DNA of 64,000 nucleotides from Undaria pinnatifida (lineage: Eukaryota; Sar; Phaeophyceae; Laminariales; Alariaceae). Location of the stretch: positions 6,957,147 through 7,021,146 of the forward strand of contig JABAKD010000023.1 in NCBI GenBank assembly GCA_012845835.1. The letters run 5' to 3'. The translations under genes and the position numbers were made by a program. The notes beneath the pieces were generated by a model, which worked only from the letters and a program-made list of their open reading frames with translations, ran no database searches and had not been told where the DNA came from. This document shows, piece after piece, positions 28,992-41,370 of the stretch (the first letter of the stretch is position 1; each line of letters begins with the position of its first letter).

Positions 28992-29549
28992 GTAAGAAAA
29001 CCCAACCTGGACCAGCTTCCCCGTTCCTTACTGTTGCCATGCACGACAGCAGTACACAGACGCGAATAAGAAAACGAGCCCCAACAAAACCAGGCTGATA
29101 CAAGAAAGAAAAAGAGAAATTCGGGCGCTGTCCAGAGTAAAGTTAACGTGGAACATCGGATTCATTAATTTCCAGGATAATAAATCTATCTTGGACCAAA
29201 TTTCCCGTTCCTACAGCAGCAGTGCGTTCGTTCCTTACCACGCTGCCCATAAATATAAATATAAAACTATATACCTAGACCCCGCCCCCCTCGGACGTCT
29301 CGCTCGGCATATCCTCCCCCCTCTCAGCCCTTCTCAGCCCGTAATTGCCGAAAAGAAAATTAGTTGCTGGGAAAAAGAACCGTCCCGAAGTTCCTTGCCT
29401 TCCTTGCTTTCCCCAGTCTCATTCTTACTTACTTTTTAGCTCTCATTCTCTGATCTTTACTGCTTGCTCTCTGATATTTTTATTTTGCTTTTTCAGCAAC
29501 TTCTTTTTTGTACTTTTACTTTTGAAGTTGGCCAATTGCTGGCTGTTGA

Positions 29550-30006
29550 GAGGGAATCGCCGTTGACGGCTGCAAACAATTTGAATTTGAAATTTGCCGG
29601 ATCGGCAATAACAATTTGAAGTTGAAATTTGCGAAGCGGACCAAGGCTAGTGCGGGAGGAGGCTCCGCCAACAGTGGGGGTGGTGGAGGTTCAGGATCAG
29701 GCGTGTGGAAGCTGGTCGGGCAAGAACGGGACTCAGCTTCTTCTGGCAATCCTGATTGGCCGTGCCCGAGCAAGGGTTGTGACGGCTTCCTCATCGCACG
29801 AAATAGGAAAAACAGGAGTTCCCAGTACGCTGTCTGCGACACCTGCAGGAGTGACGAGCCTTCCACGTGCCAAGCTTTTCATAACCTTCACAAGAAGCAC
29901 TGGGGAAGCGGCGACAACCCTCGTGTGTGTGACTGGTGTGACGCGGACACCTGTGATTCACCTTCGATCGGCGTCCCTAACGAAGGAGCTGAGAGCTTGA
30001 CGAAAC
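29550..30006 (+). CDS. Cysteine-rich exon of the unknown gene (5' limit uncertain)
   Basis: Open from 29550 after an in-frame TGA at 29547. Coding sense is clear from about 29650 onward: GSGSGVWKLVGQERDS, then paired cysteines. Donor GTGAGT at 30007. Possible acceptors with suitable position include AG at 29549-29552 and AG at 29649-29650; the sequence does not decide between them. Confidence 0.6.
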
Positions 30007-32340
30007 GTGAGTTACATTTCTGTCGTTGTGCTGTGATTTCTTTTTCATGCGTACAAACACACTTTTGCATGTACGAGTACGTGTACGGGGCAGTCCCGTC
30101 ATCGCGGTGTAAGCGGCAATTGTACAAGTACTCAGGTCTACGAGGAGACCTATGCAGTGACGCTGCTGTGTGATGCGATTTCTTCTTCATATGTACAGCC
30201 AAACACACTTCATGTATGTACGACTACGAGTACGGGGCAGTCCCGTCATCGGGGTAAGCGGGGGTTGAACAAGTGGTCCATGCAGTGACGCTTTGTGCTG
30301 TGATATAAACACACGTTTTGGATGTACGACTACGACTACGTGGCATCTATACATGTAAGACGCAATGAAAACGGGCAAGTCTCATCACGGGGGTCAGCCA
30401 GGGTTGTAAAAATGGTCCATGCAGTGATAAATAACACAGCAACATGATACCTCAGCAGCAGTCGCAGTACACACTGGAGGTTGATATATAGCAGTAAACA
30501 GAAGCTGAAGTTAACCTGGGTGATGCTGGAGAGCAGTCCCGTGATTGGGGTTAGCGAGTTGTTCATGTAGTGACGCGGTGTACTACTACTGTTACTCATT
30601 TTTCATACAACCACATGAACTCTTTGTATTAACGAGTACAAGTAGGGTGCTCAACCTCTTCAGGAATCGCAGTACACGTCGGTCGTAATAGTGTTGATAG
30701 CAGCAGTAATAGAGTAGTACCGAACAATATATTATAAAAATTAAAATACACTCCAGCTGTGAGATCGAAGATTTCGTCGAAACTCATCTTTGCAAGCTGT
30801 GTGTGATACTCCGATCGCGCGCATTACGAGTTGTGTGTCCTCATTAAGGATATAGGTCGGCGACTCCCCTTACAACTACAGTGTAGCTATCAGGGTCAAC
30901 AGGATGATTTTAGTCAGTCTGTGCGCGGAAACTATAAAACCCGTTTCTGAGGGGGACAAAATCTGACAGCTGTGAAGGGAAAGGGGGGCCTGGTTTTGAT
31001 CAAAAGCGAGCGGGTTTGGAGGGGGGCGGGGGGGGGGGGGGAAAGGGGCAATTTGTGCATGTAAGCTATAAATCCTTTGGAGGGGATAAATCTGACGGTT
31101 TTGGCACCAGTATATTATTGGGGGCGGGGGGGGGGGGGGGCGGGGGGGGGGGGGCAGCTCAATATGTGCCTGGAAACTATACATTATTTTGAGGGGATAA
31201 ATGTGACATTTTTGGAAATAATACATCAGTTTATCATGTATATCCTGGGGTAATTCGTACAATCAGTGAGTAAAGAGAGGGTGGAGTGTTCGAGGGGGTG
31301 GGGTTGGGATGGGTTGGGGGGGGAAGGGTGAACAATATATACAGCAGGTACTGTCTCTTACCCTTCGTTGTCGGTATTCCGCCGGTAGGCCTTATATAGC
31401 AGTATGCCGGGGCTTACGCTTACCAGTTGCGACTGTGAATCCCGTTCGTTCCTGTCCCAGTGGTGGTTTCATAGGTGTTAGCAACGTTGTGGTACTCTTA
31501 CCCTTCGTTGTCGGTATTCCGCCGGTAGGCCTTATATAGCAGTATACCGGGGCTTACGCTTACCAGTTGCGACTGTGAATCCCGTTCGTTCCTGTCCCAG
31601 TGGTGGTTTCATAGGTGTTAGCAACGTTGTGGTACCAGGCAGGGCTTCGCCCATAAACGACCGCTTTCATTACAACAGTGTTAAATTGTACGACTTCCTT
31701 TCCAACTTTGGAAATCGACGACAGCTACGTGGCCTTACTATTTTGAACATTCACTGAACGCAAGGTATTCCCATCCGTTGTTGTCGTTTGCAGAAGCCCT
31801 GCGAAGCAGCCGCCGAGGGCCGCCAAGTCGGCGAGGACATAAACACGAAGTGCACCGGCGACATCAAGGTCGGTGACCTCCTGAAGAAGGCAGGCGACCA
31901 CTTGCTCGATATACATCCCGCATTCCATTCCCACGGTGCCACGAGGGCGTTCGACATCGAGGTACGTTCTACTCTTATCTTTCGTCCTGTGTGTCACGAG
32001 TCGAGACATCCATGTCTCTTGCTCAAGACTAGGGGATGGCGTGCGGATATAGTCTATGAAGTGCGGCTCTTTTTCCAAGTACCAAGAGCAAGTACAACAA
32101 TACCACAACAATTACTAACAGCGAAAGGAGCTCCAATAATTTGGATGGTTACGACGTCTGCTGGAGAGAAGTACGAATACTTTTTTACACATACTTATCG
32201 ACGTTCTCCCGCCATGCTTCAACGTTTGTGGACAGATCCACAAGACCATCGACAAAAAACAAGAGTGCAAGGTGCTGGGTACCTCCGCTGAGGAGGAAGA
32301 GTCCAAGCAAGCCTGCATGCTCCTTCGGAAGCAATGTTGA
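29550..32340 (+). CDS. Cysteine-rich protein gene of unknown function, at least 3 exons
   Basis: Three coding blocks are supported: about 29550-30006, 31794-31961 and 32236-32340. The first has Gly/Ser spacer then WKLVGQERD and a cysteine cluster: CPSKGC, CDTC, STC, CDWC, DTC. This spacing looks like a metal-binding module, which is inference. The second (acceptor TTTGCAG, donor GTACGT) reads KPCEAAAEGRQ, TKCTGDIKVGDLLKKAG and ends AFDIE. The third (acceptor GTGGACAG) reads IHKTIDKKQECKV and ends ..LLRKQC then TGA. Exons 2 and 3 join in phase 0. The donor GTGAGT after 30006 leaves phase 1, which does not fit exon 2, so a further exon or another splice site is missing. No ATG is seen in frame in the first block, so the start lies upstream. 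No family is recognised. Confidence 0.6.
30020..30600 (+). repeat. Imperfect tandem repeats in the first intron of the cysteine-rich gene
   Basis: 'gctgtgattt', 'catgtacgactacgagtacg', 'gggcagtcccgtcatcg' and 'ggtccatgcagtgacgc' recur about every 125 bases at least three times, then in broken form to 30600. Confidence 0.72.
30735..30910 (+). repeat. Family C element, long form, in an intron of the cysteine-rich gene
   Basis: Shares about 170 bases with 44560-44715 and, in reverse, with 14425-14640, including 'actccgatcgcgcg' and 'aggtcggcgactcccctta'. Confidence 0.72.
31355..31634 (+). repeat. Recent 140-bp tandem duplication
   Basis: 31355-31494 and 31495-31634 are identical except one base (G at 31406, A at 31546). 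It lies in the intron before the middle exon of the cysteine-rich gene. Confidence 0.95.
31794..31961 (+). CDS. Middle exon of the cysteine-rich gene
   Basis: Fifty-six codons from KPCEAAAEGR to GATRAFDIE, flanked by TTTGCAG and GTACGT. The helix-like KVGDLLKKAGDHLLDIHP and the absence of stops in this frame only support it. Two cysteines continue the theme of the upstream exon. Confidence 0.72.
32236..32340 (+). CDS. Last exon of the cysteine-rich gene
   Basis: Acceptor TTGTGGACAG, thirty-four codons and TGA. It reads IHKTIDKKQECKVLGTSA, an acidic stretch EEEE, then CMLLRKQC. A short perfect inverted repeat (ACGTTCT/AGAACGT) begins just after the stop, at 32344-32361, in the presumed 3' UTR. 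Confidence 0.7.
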   Translation: MHKTIDKKQECKVLGTSAEEEESKQACMLLRKQC

Positions 32341-32849
32341 CAGCACGTTCTTTATAGAACGTAAAGTTGTGGTTTATTATACCAGCATCGTTTTTTGAGA
32401 ACTATGCCTAAATGCGTGCTCTTCTTCTTTCAGGAATACAAATGTTCTTCACATGTTTGCGGTGTGTGCGTTCAAGTTCCTGCTTCCAGCATGTTTTTTT
32501 TGGCACTGCGCTCCTTTACATCTTAAGTTGTAGTTTTCCTGTGTCTATCCTTGACAAGCGCGTGCCTGGTGTTTATGCACTGCGATAATTTATTATTGAT
32601 GATCGACTTAGAGAAGCTATTAATAGGTGTACAGGACCTAGGTGCTACCTGAGAGGTGGAAGGATATGCCAAGCAAGTCCTCCGACGCGCCCATCATGGA
32701 CTGGGCGAATGGATGATAATAACAAACTCATAATCATAATCGTCTCTATCCTGTACCGTTGTACTATATATGGACCTCTTGGCATTTTCAAGTCGCCAGT
32801 TGCGCCATGTGTGCTTCTTTTCCGCCTTTCTACTGAATGTCTATTCCTC

Positions 32850-34475
32850 CTTCCGCAAGCGTAGCGGGCGGCGCCCAGCCGCCCGCGAGCGAAGCCCTTG
32901 TAAATATACTTACTAACTTCTTTCTGCTGAGAGTGCTCGGTTGGTGCATGCCCGGCAATTCCGGGGTCGGACGGTCCAGATTACTTGCCGAACGGTCCAG
33001 CTTTTCTTTGGTTTCTTGCTCGGCCTTCATTGTTTTTGTTTTTGCTCGTTTTGCCAGTTGTTTCTTGACCTTTCAGCTGCTTCCTGCAAGCTTGGTTTTT
33101 TTGCCAACACCATTTTGAACCTTTTCGCGATTTTTTATTCCTTTTTGTCTAGTCTATGATAGTAAGTTGAACTTCCTACCATTTGCAGCAAATTTGCCGC
33201 CTGTGAATTAGTTGCGGAACGCTCCATCTTTAGCTTTTCTTTGATTGTCACCATTGGTTTTGTACTTGACGAAGTTTCATCAGCTGAGATCTGGGCTTGG
33301 CTCATCAGCTCCACACCGCCCCGCACCCCATCGCAGCGCTATAGCTCACAGCAACGCAGCGCCGTGCAGTGCCCTGTGATGCCCTGCAGCTCAGCGCAGC
33401 AGCGCACCGCAGCGCAGCGCTAGCTTAGCAGAGCGAAGCGCTGTGCTTTGCCCGTGCTCTGCCATGCTGCGTGCTTTGCTGTACTTTTGTACTAGTTCGT
33501 ATGTACATGCCAATAATATTCCAAGTATCATACCACGTACTGGTACTAATAATACTGCACCAGGTTTGTACATACGACGTTATTGAATAACAAACAATGC
33601 ACCCCCAGCTCAGTTCAGCACGGCTATATATAGCTCAGCAGCGCAGCGCAGTGCAGTGCGGTGCCGTACCTTGCCCTTCGTTTTGCGGTGCTGCGTCGTG
33701 CGGCGCTGTGCGTTGTTTTGAACATACGGCAGCAGTTACTAGTAGTAGTTGTAGTACCAGGTATGATACCGATACCAGGTTCATGTACGTGTTTTGTGCA
33801 CTCGTCTTTTGGCTTTCTTCAGAAGATTGTCCTATCTCGGTCCCCATGTCCCCCCCCCCCCGCGCAAATATCGCACGTACTGCCGTTCAGAACGTGACAT
33901 CAACAAGCACACAGCACAGCGCAGGGCAATTAGCTCTGCACAAGCACCTATTGGCATTATTATTAAATCGCTATTCGCACCAAATAATCACGGGCCTCTT
34001 CCTGCCCCATTCATTTAGACCATATGTCTTAGTTTTTGAATAGTTGCATTCTTCCTTGCGCGAGCGTAGCGGTCGGCGTCAGCAGCCTTGCGGATCAGAG
34101 CCCTGTGCTTTAGAACCACACAGAGTACCACCAGGTATTGGGCGAAGTACTAGGTACCAGGTACCGTTGGTACGTGTGTACTCGTCTTTTTGCTTTTTCG
34201 TGGTTGGTTTTGTTCTCCATCTCGGTCCTCTTCGCGATTTTTTCTTCGCAAATTACACCCGTGCTACTACTGCCGATCAAAACGTGACATCGCCAACACA
34301 CAGCACAGCACAGACAGGGCAATCAGCTCCGCACAAGTAGCTCTTGGCATTGTCAAATAGCTAGTTGCACTAAATCATGGGCCTCTTCTTCCGGCCCCCT
34401 TTACATTTATTAGTTGAAATCTTCCTTGCGCGAGCGTAGCGGGCGGCGTCAGCCGCCCGTGGAGCGGAGCCCTGG
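32850..34475 (+). repeat. Hairpin-forming GC repeats and a 280-bp duplicated block
   Basis: 'gcgagcgtagcgggcggcg..agccgcccg.gagcg.agccc' occurs at 32855-32905, 34058-34110 and 34428-34475; GGGCGGC and GCCGCCC pair as a stem. Between them a block with 'actcgtcttttggcttt', 'gccgatcaaaacgtgacatc' and 'cacagcacagc.cagggcaat' is present twice (33780-34020, 34160-34415) and once more at 28045-28245. Confidence 0.7.
33300..33730 (+). repeat. Low-complexity GCAGC/GCTGC sequence
   Basis: Irregular 'cagcgcagcg' and 'gccctgtgatgccctgc' repeats at 33335-33430 and 33600-33720, separated by AT-richer sequence. No coding content recognised. Confidence 0.6.
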
Positions 34476-36849
34476 AAAGAAACATTTACTTCGATTTTAA
34501 TGGTATACCAGGTAACTACTGTATAGATACGGACAGAGTGGTGCTACGGCATGCACCGATACGGGTAAATGGCACCCTTACCGGCAATAAGGAACAGGAA
34601 CGTTACACATCATCAACAGTAGGGGTATCGACGAGCATAACAACAACAAGCTCACAGTAAAACCGTGGGAGGGACGCTGAAACCTATATACCAGGTATCA
34701 CAAGCGCGATAATTTTACAAAAGGCAAGTGCCGGGGGGGGGGGGGGGAGAGAAGGGAAGACGAGACACCCGGAAGATTGCGGCTTTTCCAGAAGGTCGAT
34801 GTGGGGTACAAAACCTCGTACCTGGTGCGAGTTGAGCGGGAGAGTGGAACAAAAACTGCGGATAACTGGCAAAACTAAACCGAACACACCTTCCACGATA
34901 TCAAGAAGCAGGAATACTGACACTCTGGCTTGGTTCCGTAAGCTGGGAGAGGGTGCGCTCTTCACCGTCTCGAGCTATCTCGAGCATGAGGGGTCCCGGT
35001 ATTCCTCGTTTCGTGTTTTGCCGTAAATACCGATCAAGCTGCCTTTCTTCACTGCTGTCTTTATTGGCAGGTATTCAGTTCTTGATCGGATTTTCCATTA
35101 CAGCATTTTATATTTTATAGCAGTACAGCAAGCAGTACATGCTACCTGTACCTATAGACAAGACTAGTCTATACAAATAGTAAGAAAGGCGCCGTGTAAG
35201 AAACATATGATAAGAAATAGACGTGCTATAAACAAACAGCAGTGCCTGGCACCTCTGACCTGGAAGCCCAGCTTGGATTTCTCACGTATACAGGGCGAGT
35301 TCCAAACAGACTTCAGGACATATCATACCTGGTACAGTACCTACCTGGTAGAAATAACGACATAGGTTTCGAAAGCAAGCTTCTTATTTTCCTGCGGAAT
35401 TTCAGGCTGGCCCTCTCGTTTTCTTCGGCTGCTGTTGCTGCGTATCACGTGCTGCGTATTATGCCTTTATGATACGCTGCGTACTGCTGTTGGTGTTCTG
35501 TAAATGAAGTTGGCCATTCCCACTCACCGTCGACTCGCTCTCGGGCACTCCCAGGCTCCGGCTAGTTGCGGGTTCTCTCGTGCCCCGTCTCCCTCTGAAG
35601 TGGAGCGACCGACCAGCACAAAATGACCAGCAAAGCCCGCTGAACAGCTTTAGACTATGCGGATTACTCGTAGTCTGTCTTCAAGTCTCAGCTCCTATGT
35701 AGATCTTGGAAGAGGTTTCGCCCACAAGTGACAACCCCGACGTGTAGGACCACACAGAAACAGCGGCAGTTAACCTAACTGACCGACAGTTATAGCCTAC
35801 TCAAGGAAGGAGACGATCCCCAGCACACGTCTCCAGTTGTCCAGCTAGTTCAGTAACAGGATGCTTACTCTTTGCTCCTGCTCTCCATGTCTCCTGCAAG
35901 GCTTCTTCCCGGCGTCAGCTCTGGAAAACAGCCCGTGTCGCTGAAAGGGTGAAAGTCCACCCGAAAGAAAGGGGCAAATAGCCCAAAAAAGCGGAGTATG
36001 TCTAGAAAAAAGCCCGGAATCGTATGCCTCCGTTCAACGTCATGGAACTCCATACATCCGATGCCATCTACGTAGAGCAGCTGCAACAAGCAATGACCGA
36101 AGGGACTACGCAGGGGCTGAGCCTGTGCTCCCTCTATTTATTTAAGCTGACGCTGGGTGTAGAAGTAGTCGTCCGCGGGGCCTACCAAGAAAAATCCTGA
36201 TTCCTACTGATTCCGCGCGACGAGACCCAAATGCTCGACAACAGGAAGCAATCAATTGCATCGAATTCGTTCTTATTGTATCTTTTGCAGTTACAGCAGT
36301 TAGTTGCTGTTGTTGAATTACATTTTGGTGCGAGGTAAAACGCAGGATCTTCTATGATACAACGTACGTGGTGAGTGTTTCGGTGTTTCTTTGTAAGTCT
36401 TGTTTTGAAACTTTAGCTCTCTCCTGCCCGGTACGCAGCTGGTTGTGATAGAGCTAGCAGCTGCTGGCTGCTAGGTTGCCCTCGCTCCTCTCGTTTCGAG
36501 TTCCTCTTTTAATATTTTCATCGTGCCTACCAGCCTCGTTTATTATACGCAGAGGAAAGGCCCCGCCAACACTTTAAATACGTGTTTAATTATTTTTATA
36601 TCATTTAAATGATGCTGGCTTGATGCAGACACAGTAGCAGCATCGACTCTACACAGCTGGCAGCAGTGTTCATCCCTAGATGCACGCAGAGGCACAATAG
36701 CTTTTCGAGCTTGGCAACGATGACTTTGTAGTGGGCAAAAAATGTTCGGTCGGGAGCCCTCAGTCGGAAATGTTTTGAATACAGAAAAAATCCGTCCTGA
36801 ACTTTTAGTCTATTATAATACCCTGCTATATACTCGCGCCGTGACTGCT

Positions 36850-37760
36850 GTATGTGTCGCAGATGAACCGGGCCGTTGCACCTCTCCTTTGCGTGCACAC
36901 ACAGTAGTAGTAGTGGCAGTAGTTTCTTCGTGCCATCACTACTGTGGTGTGGTGATTGATGATGATGCCGAAGGTTCCCTTCGGCCATTTCGCGGCCGTT
37001 CACACCATCGTCTCGGCGAGGACTCCAAACATATTGCAGGTTTTTTATGGGCGTTTTATACGCCGGGTTATTGCGCACTGTGATGCGACTGGTGGTTGGT
37101 GGTGGTGATGATGTCGATTGTTCCTGCGCCGGGCCATTGGACAGCCCCTTCGCGCAGAAATATTTGTGCTCATCCTATACGACACGTCATGCGTTCACAG
37201 TTTGCGCTCGCTCTTCGTTTCGATTCCCCCTCTTGCGATGCTCCTCATGGCCCGTGTGAGCCTGGTTTGCAGAGAGGGGAACCCCCGCCATCACTCGCGC
37301 CGTACCGACTAGTCGCTGTATTGTGTGGCAGATTTTACACCGGATCGTTGTACAACCCCTGAGGGCAGAAATTAAGATTCGACTGGAGATGCCGAATATT
37401 TTTTGCACGGGCCATTGCACGGCCCCTTCACCCACAGAAGGAATAATAACTCTGCTCTCTGCGCATCCTACGTCATGCGTTTTGGTTTGTTTTTGCTTCT
37501 TCTCCTCGGCTCCATGTTCCTCATTCATTTGTTGATCTTCGAGCTCGAGGGTCTCGTTCAAGCAGGGGGATACGCCCCACTGAAAAAACTTGCGTTGTAT
37601 TCTGACTGCATCACAAACGCATTTGCGGCGGCCATTGCACGGCCGCTGCGTGCAGTAAAATTCGATTTTGGGAAGTGATCCCGAACAATTTCAATTTTGA
37701 ACGGGCCAATATTGCACCCCTTCTGCATGCAGAAACAAAGTTCTGCTCACGTCATGTCAT
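36850..37760 (+). repeat. Diverged tandem repeat, GGGCCATTGCACGGCCCC type
   Basis: 'gggccattg.acggccccttc.c.cagaa' recurs near 36870, 37127, 37410, 37632 and 37703, often followed by 'catcctacgtcatgcg'. The short stem GGGCCATTGCACGGCCC is self-complementary at its edges. Confidence 0.6.
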
Positions 37761-38517
37761 TCGTGACACAGTTGAGCTGGGAAGTGTGCGTCATTTGTCG
37801 TCGACTTCCACGCTACCCAGACCAGGATTTTATTTGCATGGGAGGGGAAGAGGGGAGGGGGCAACCCTCTTACCGTATTGCATGGACTACTGCTGTGTCG
37901 CAGAAGCTTGAGCAACAAAGTCAGCCAACGTTAGCCGCACACGTTCGGGCTGGTGTAAAAAAAAAGAGAATCCAGAACAAAATAGACGGCAACTTATTTG
38001 GAAAAATTGTCCCAAGTGCAGAGTTTGTGTTCTTTTGCGAAATTAGTTGCATTGAAGATATGTATAACCTGGTACTTCTTTAGTGTGTCTTGCGTCCATG
38101 ATGCGCGCGTTCTAAAAGGGGAACAGCTAGATAGAGCGAACGTCAACCTCGCGTCAACCGATATATATCTTTTGGCACTCTGATTGAATCGAATGCAAAG
38201 ATGCGGCCAGCGTCCCCCCCTTGAAGAGTGTTCGTCAATTGACTACCACCACCACCATATTGCCCGGAAGTCCAAATTGCATATAGTTTGCACCGGAGAG
38301 GATCTACCTATTATTGTGCGCTGGCGACTCGCAGCCGTCGCAGCAGCAGCAGCACCACCAGCAGCACACCGCTACAACAACAGCATCTCATCATGGCGTC
38401 GTTGGTGAGCTGTGCAGTAATTTACGCCAAACGTACTGTAAAATAAATAAATACCCGGCCCTAAATACCCATATATACGGCGGACGTACTTGGCGCTGTA
38501 TGAGGAACACCACCGCA

Positions 38518-38518
<1 letters not shown>

Positions 38519-38558
<40 letters not shown>

Positions 38559-38561
38559 ACC
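38519..38561 (+). repeat. CTG trinucleotide repeat
   Basis: Thirteen or fourteen CTG units. No gene is supported around it. Confidence 0.9.
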
Positions 38562-40762
38562 AAGGTTTCCGCCGGGAAGTTGTGGAGTGGCGCAAGAACG
38601 AGACGAAAAAATTTATTTTTTTTGTGGGTGCAAGGTGTAGTGTCCTATTACGTGAAGTCTATCGTTCGTGCTGTCAGTTGTGGTGCTTGGCGACGAGGTC
38701 GTACATGGCGTGTTTGGCACGAACCTGGTACGTATAGGTTTGTTCCTATCCTATCGTTGATCCTATCATACATAGGGCGGCAGCAGTGGCTCCTCTATCG
38801 TCCCTGCCGGTTGAGAAGTGCCTGTTGGTCGCGACGGTATGCTGTACCAGGAATGCTGCACAGTTAGTTAGTGCCCGTGAAATCGCTCCAAACTCATTTG
38901 GGAACAAACAGAGTTGTTCCAGTAGGTGGAGGCAGGTTTGAAGTTTTCCGCGATTTACGTAGTCTAGTCTATACAAACAAAAACAATCAAGTTTATTCGT
39001 ATTTTGGCATTCATTCGTAGCCACGTCGTCAACATTCACCAACACATATCTACAAGTAGGATACGTATCGTGTGATACCAGGGCAGTACACAGCTCGCAA
39101 CATACAGCAATAGCACCGGCGCAGCCTGAAATCGGGCTCGTGTGCTGGTATTTATGTAGACTAGACTGCACAGCAGCTATTAATAATTAATAGTTGCTCT
39201 GTGCGATTTTCTACTGCAGAAGTGCGAGAGCGAGTATAAAAATAGGTCAGAGAGCAGGCCAACGAAGTAGTACACTAGGGCGTGTGATCGCGACACATGC
39301 ACAGCACACAGCAGCTTGGGTATTTCAAAGTTTAACGGATTAGGTCTTTGCAAGCTGTTTCAAACCCGATTGTCTTGTTTTGGCAATTTGATAATTTAAA
39401 GATCAGGTAGATACCAAGCCCAGCCATGATTCATCCGGTGTTCTTTCGCATAGGCTAAACTCGACACAGAGGAGACGAATTGTGGATCCCGGGACTTGAC
39501 AGGCGCGCGTAATAAATCAGCGTATACACACAGAGAGCAAGCTGGGATCATTATTTAATGTTTTTTAGCTAGGGCTATTCGGTCGGAAACGCACGGGGAA
39601 GCCACGAAGAGGAGAGGCAGGGAGAGGAAGAGTTGGATCCTGGTATTCGACAGGCACGTACGTCGTGTGTACAGAGAGGTCATATAATTTACGCGTTTGA
39701 ACTTCAGTCGCAAAAGAATGGCGAAATAACTTGCCGATTTCACAGTATGTTGGCCACATGAAGCAGTCCGACCTGCTGCTGCTGCTGGTGTGTAAAGTAT
39801 GTGCTCAAAATGCAACCCGAGAAGCTGACAAGGCACAAGCGTGAGGCAGTCTATATACTAAGTATATGACGCTGCTAGGTAGGATAGAGACGCTTGGTTT
39901 ACTAAATCGTGTCCGTCGCTTTTACGTCTGTGTGAATGAATGGGTCCCAAAAAACAATTTATTTATTAGCATGTTGGGTCTATTCGGCCGGAAAGGCCAA
40001 TCAGATCAACGCGGGTTACTCGTACGAAACGAACGGTGTTTGGGTGCGTGTAAAACCATCACAGACACGTTTTTTTTTTTTTTTTTTTTTTTATCCTCCG
40101 GCGGATGGGGAAAAATAAAGATTCACGTAGCTCACCACACTTCCACGTATTTTCATACGCGTCGTGTGTCGATTCAACTCAGCTGCTTTTGCAGACACGT
40201 ATATCTGGAATTTTGTAGTTGTATGACCTGGGAGTGAAGCACGTAGTCGAGCAGAGGCACATCGCTACAGGTTCAAGGTGTGACAGACACAGCCTAGTGT
40301 GGATTCATGGGGTTAAGGGTAGAAAGCGTCTGTTTTGCCACGTACGGTAGTTTGAACGCTGATCAAGCTCGGGGTTTTCGCGATAGCCACTGACATTCTT
40401 AAAATCAATCGTTTCGATCGGGGGACAAACTATGAGGCTGTGGGGCAGCTAGCTGTGGGTGTGAACGGAAAGCGAGGTGGGCCGCGTCGGGCGGTATGTC
40501 AAGCGAGGGCGGAGCGGTCAACACAGGAGCGAATCGCCATGATCGGTGCCTGGTATAGACTATATATGTCGTTGCACAGTGCGATGTTGCGGGTGAGGGT
40601 ACACTCGATTATCTCGTTATCTCAGTATGTTATTATCGCGATCTCTGCCTCCTGGGCGACATGTTCCTGCCTGGTACTACGAACCCTGTACGTATCACAC
40701 TGTAGTCTATTCATTTGTTACAGCGCGTACCAAGGCATTAAACAGTGGTTCGGCATCTGTTG

Positions 40763-40800
40763 CGCGCAACGCAACACGCCTGCGGCGCGTGTTGCGCGCC
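40763..40800 (+). repeat. GC-rich inverted repeat
   Basis: GCGCGCAACGCAACACGCC, a TGC spacer and GGCGCGTGTTGCGCGC form an imperfect hairpin. Confidence 0.7.
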
Positions 40801-41098
40801 TTAGGCGCGAAAGCTCTCCCCGCACAGAGGCCACTCCGGGGTCGCCGGAGGGAAAAAATCGCGATATATATATGCGCGAATATATACGCCTGAAAACCAA
40901 GAAGCAAACTGCGTGTAAACACCTCCCGAACCTCGAAAAGGCGTGTACCGGGATGCCTTGGAGTGCCTTGAAGCAGAAATGAGCAGATCGCGCTTAAACT
41001 CCCGAAGTCAGTCAGGATTAGCTCGGCGCCACAGCATCGTTGCACCCAGGGTCAATCGATAAAAACAAAACAAAACAACAAAAACACAAAACGTGCCT

Positions 41099-41370
41099 AA
41101 TAGTCTAGTCTAGACTAATAACATTGACATCACGCGCGGCGAATACGAAAAAAAACACACCTGGTGGTGTAGACTAGTCTAGACTAATTTAGTTTCGGCT
41201 ACTACGTCGAATATAAAAAAGCTGCCCAAAAAGAAATAAAAGCCTACGGCGAATAGCAAAGGTGCCTACTACTTGTTTTCGATTAGACTAGTCTATAGCT
41301 AAAATAGGAAAAGGGCCTAAAATTTGTAATGTTCAACTATTAATATTAGTCTATTAATAGTCTAGTCTAA
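41099..41370 (+). repeat. Cluster of TAGTCTAGACTA-type palindromes
   Basis: Palindromic or near-palindromic TAGTCTAG/CTAGACTA occurs at about 41100, 41172, 41284 and 41350, each with different flanks; further single cases at 35163, 38958, 39158, 44520, 55442 and 63884. Confidence 0.65.

Noticed and set aside
30007..31793. Direct splicing of the cysteine-rich exon to the next exon
   Set aside because: Phases 1 and 0 do not match for the best donor and acceptor, so the junction is left open rather than forced.
40440..40982. 180-codon plus-strand frame with hydrophobic stretches
   Set aside because: Composition is mixed, it spans the GC hairpin, and no acceptor, donor or family signal was found.
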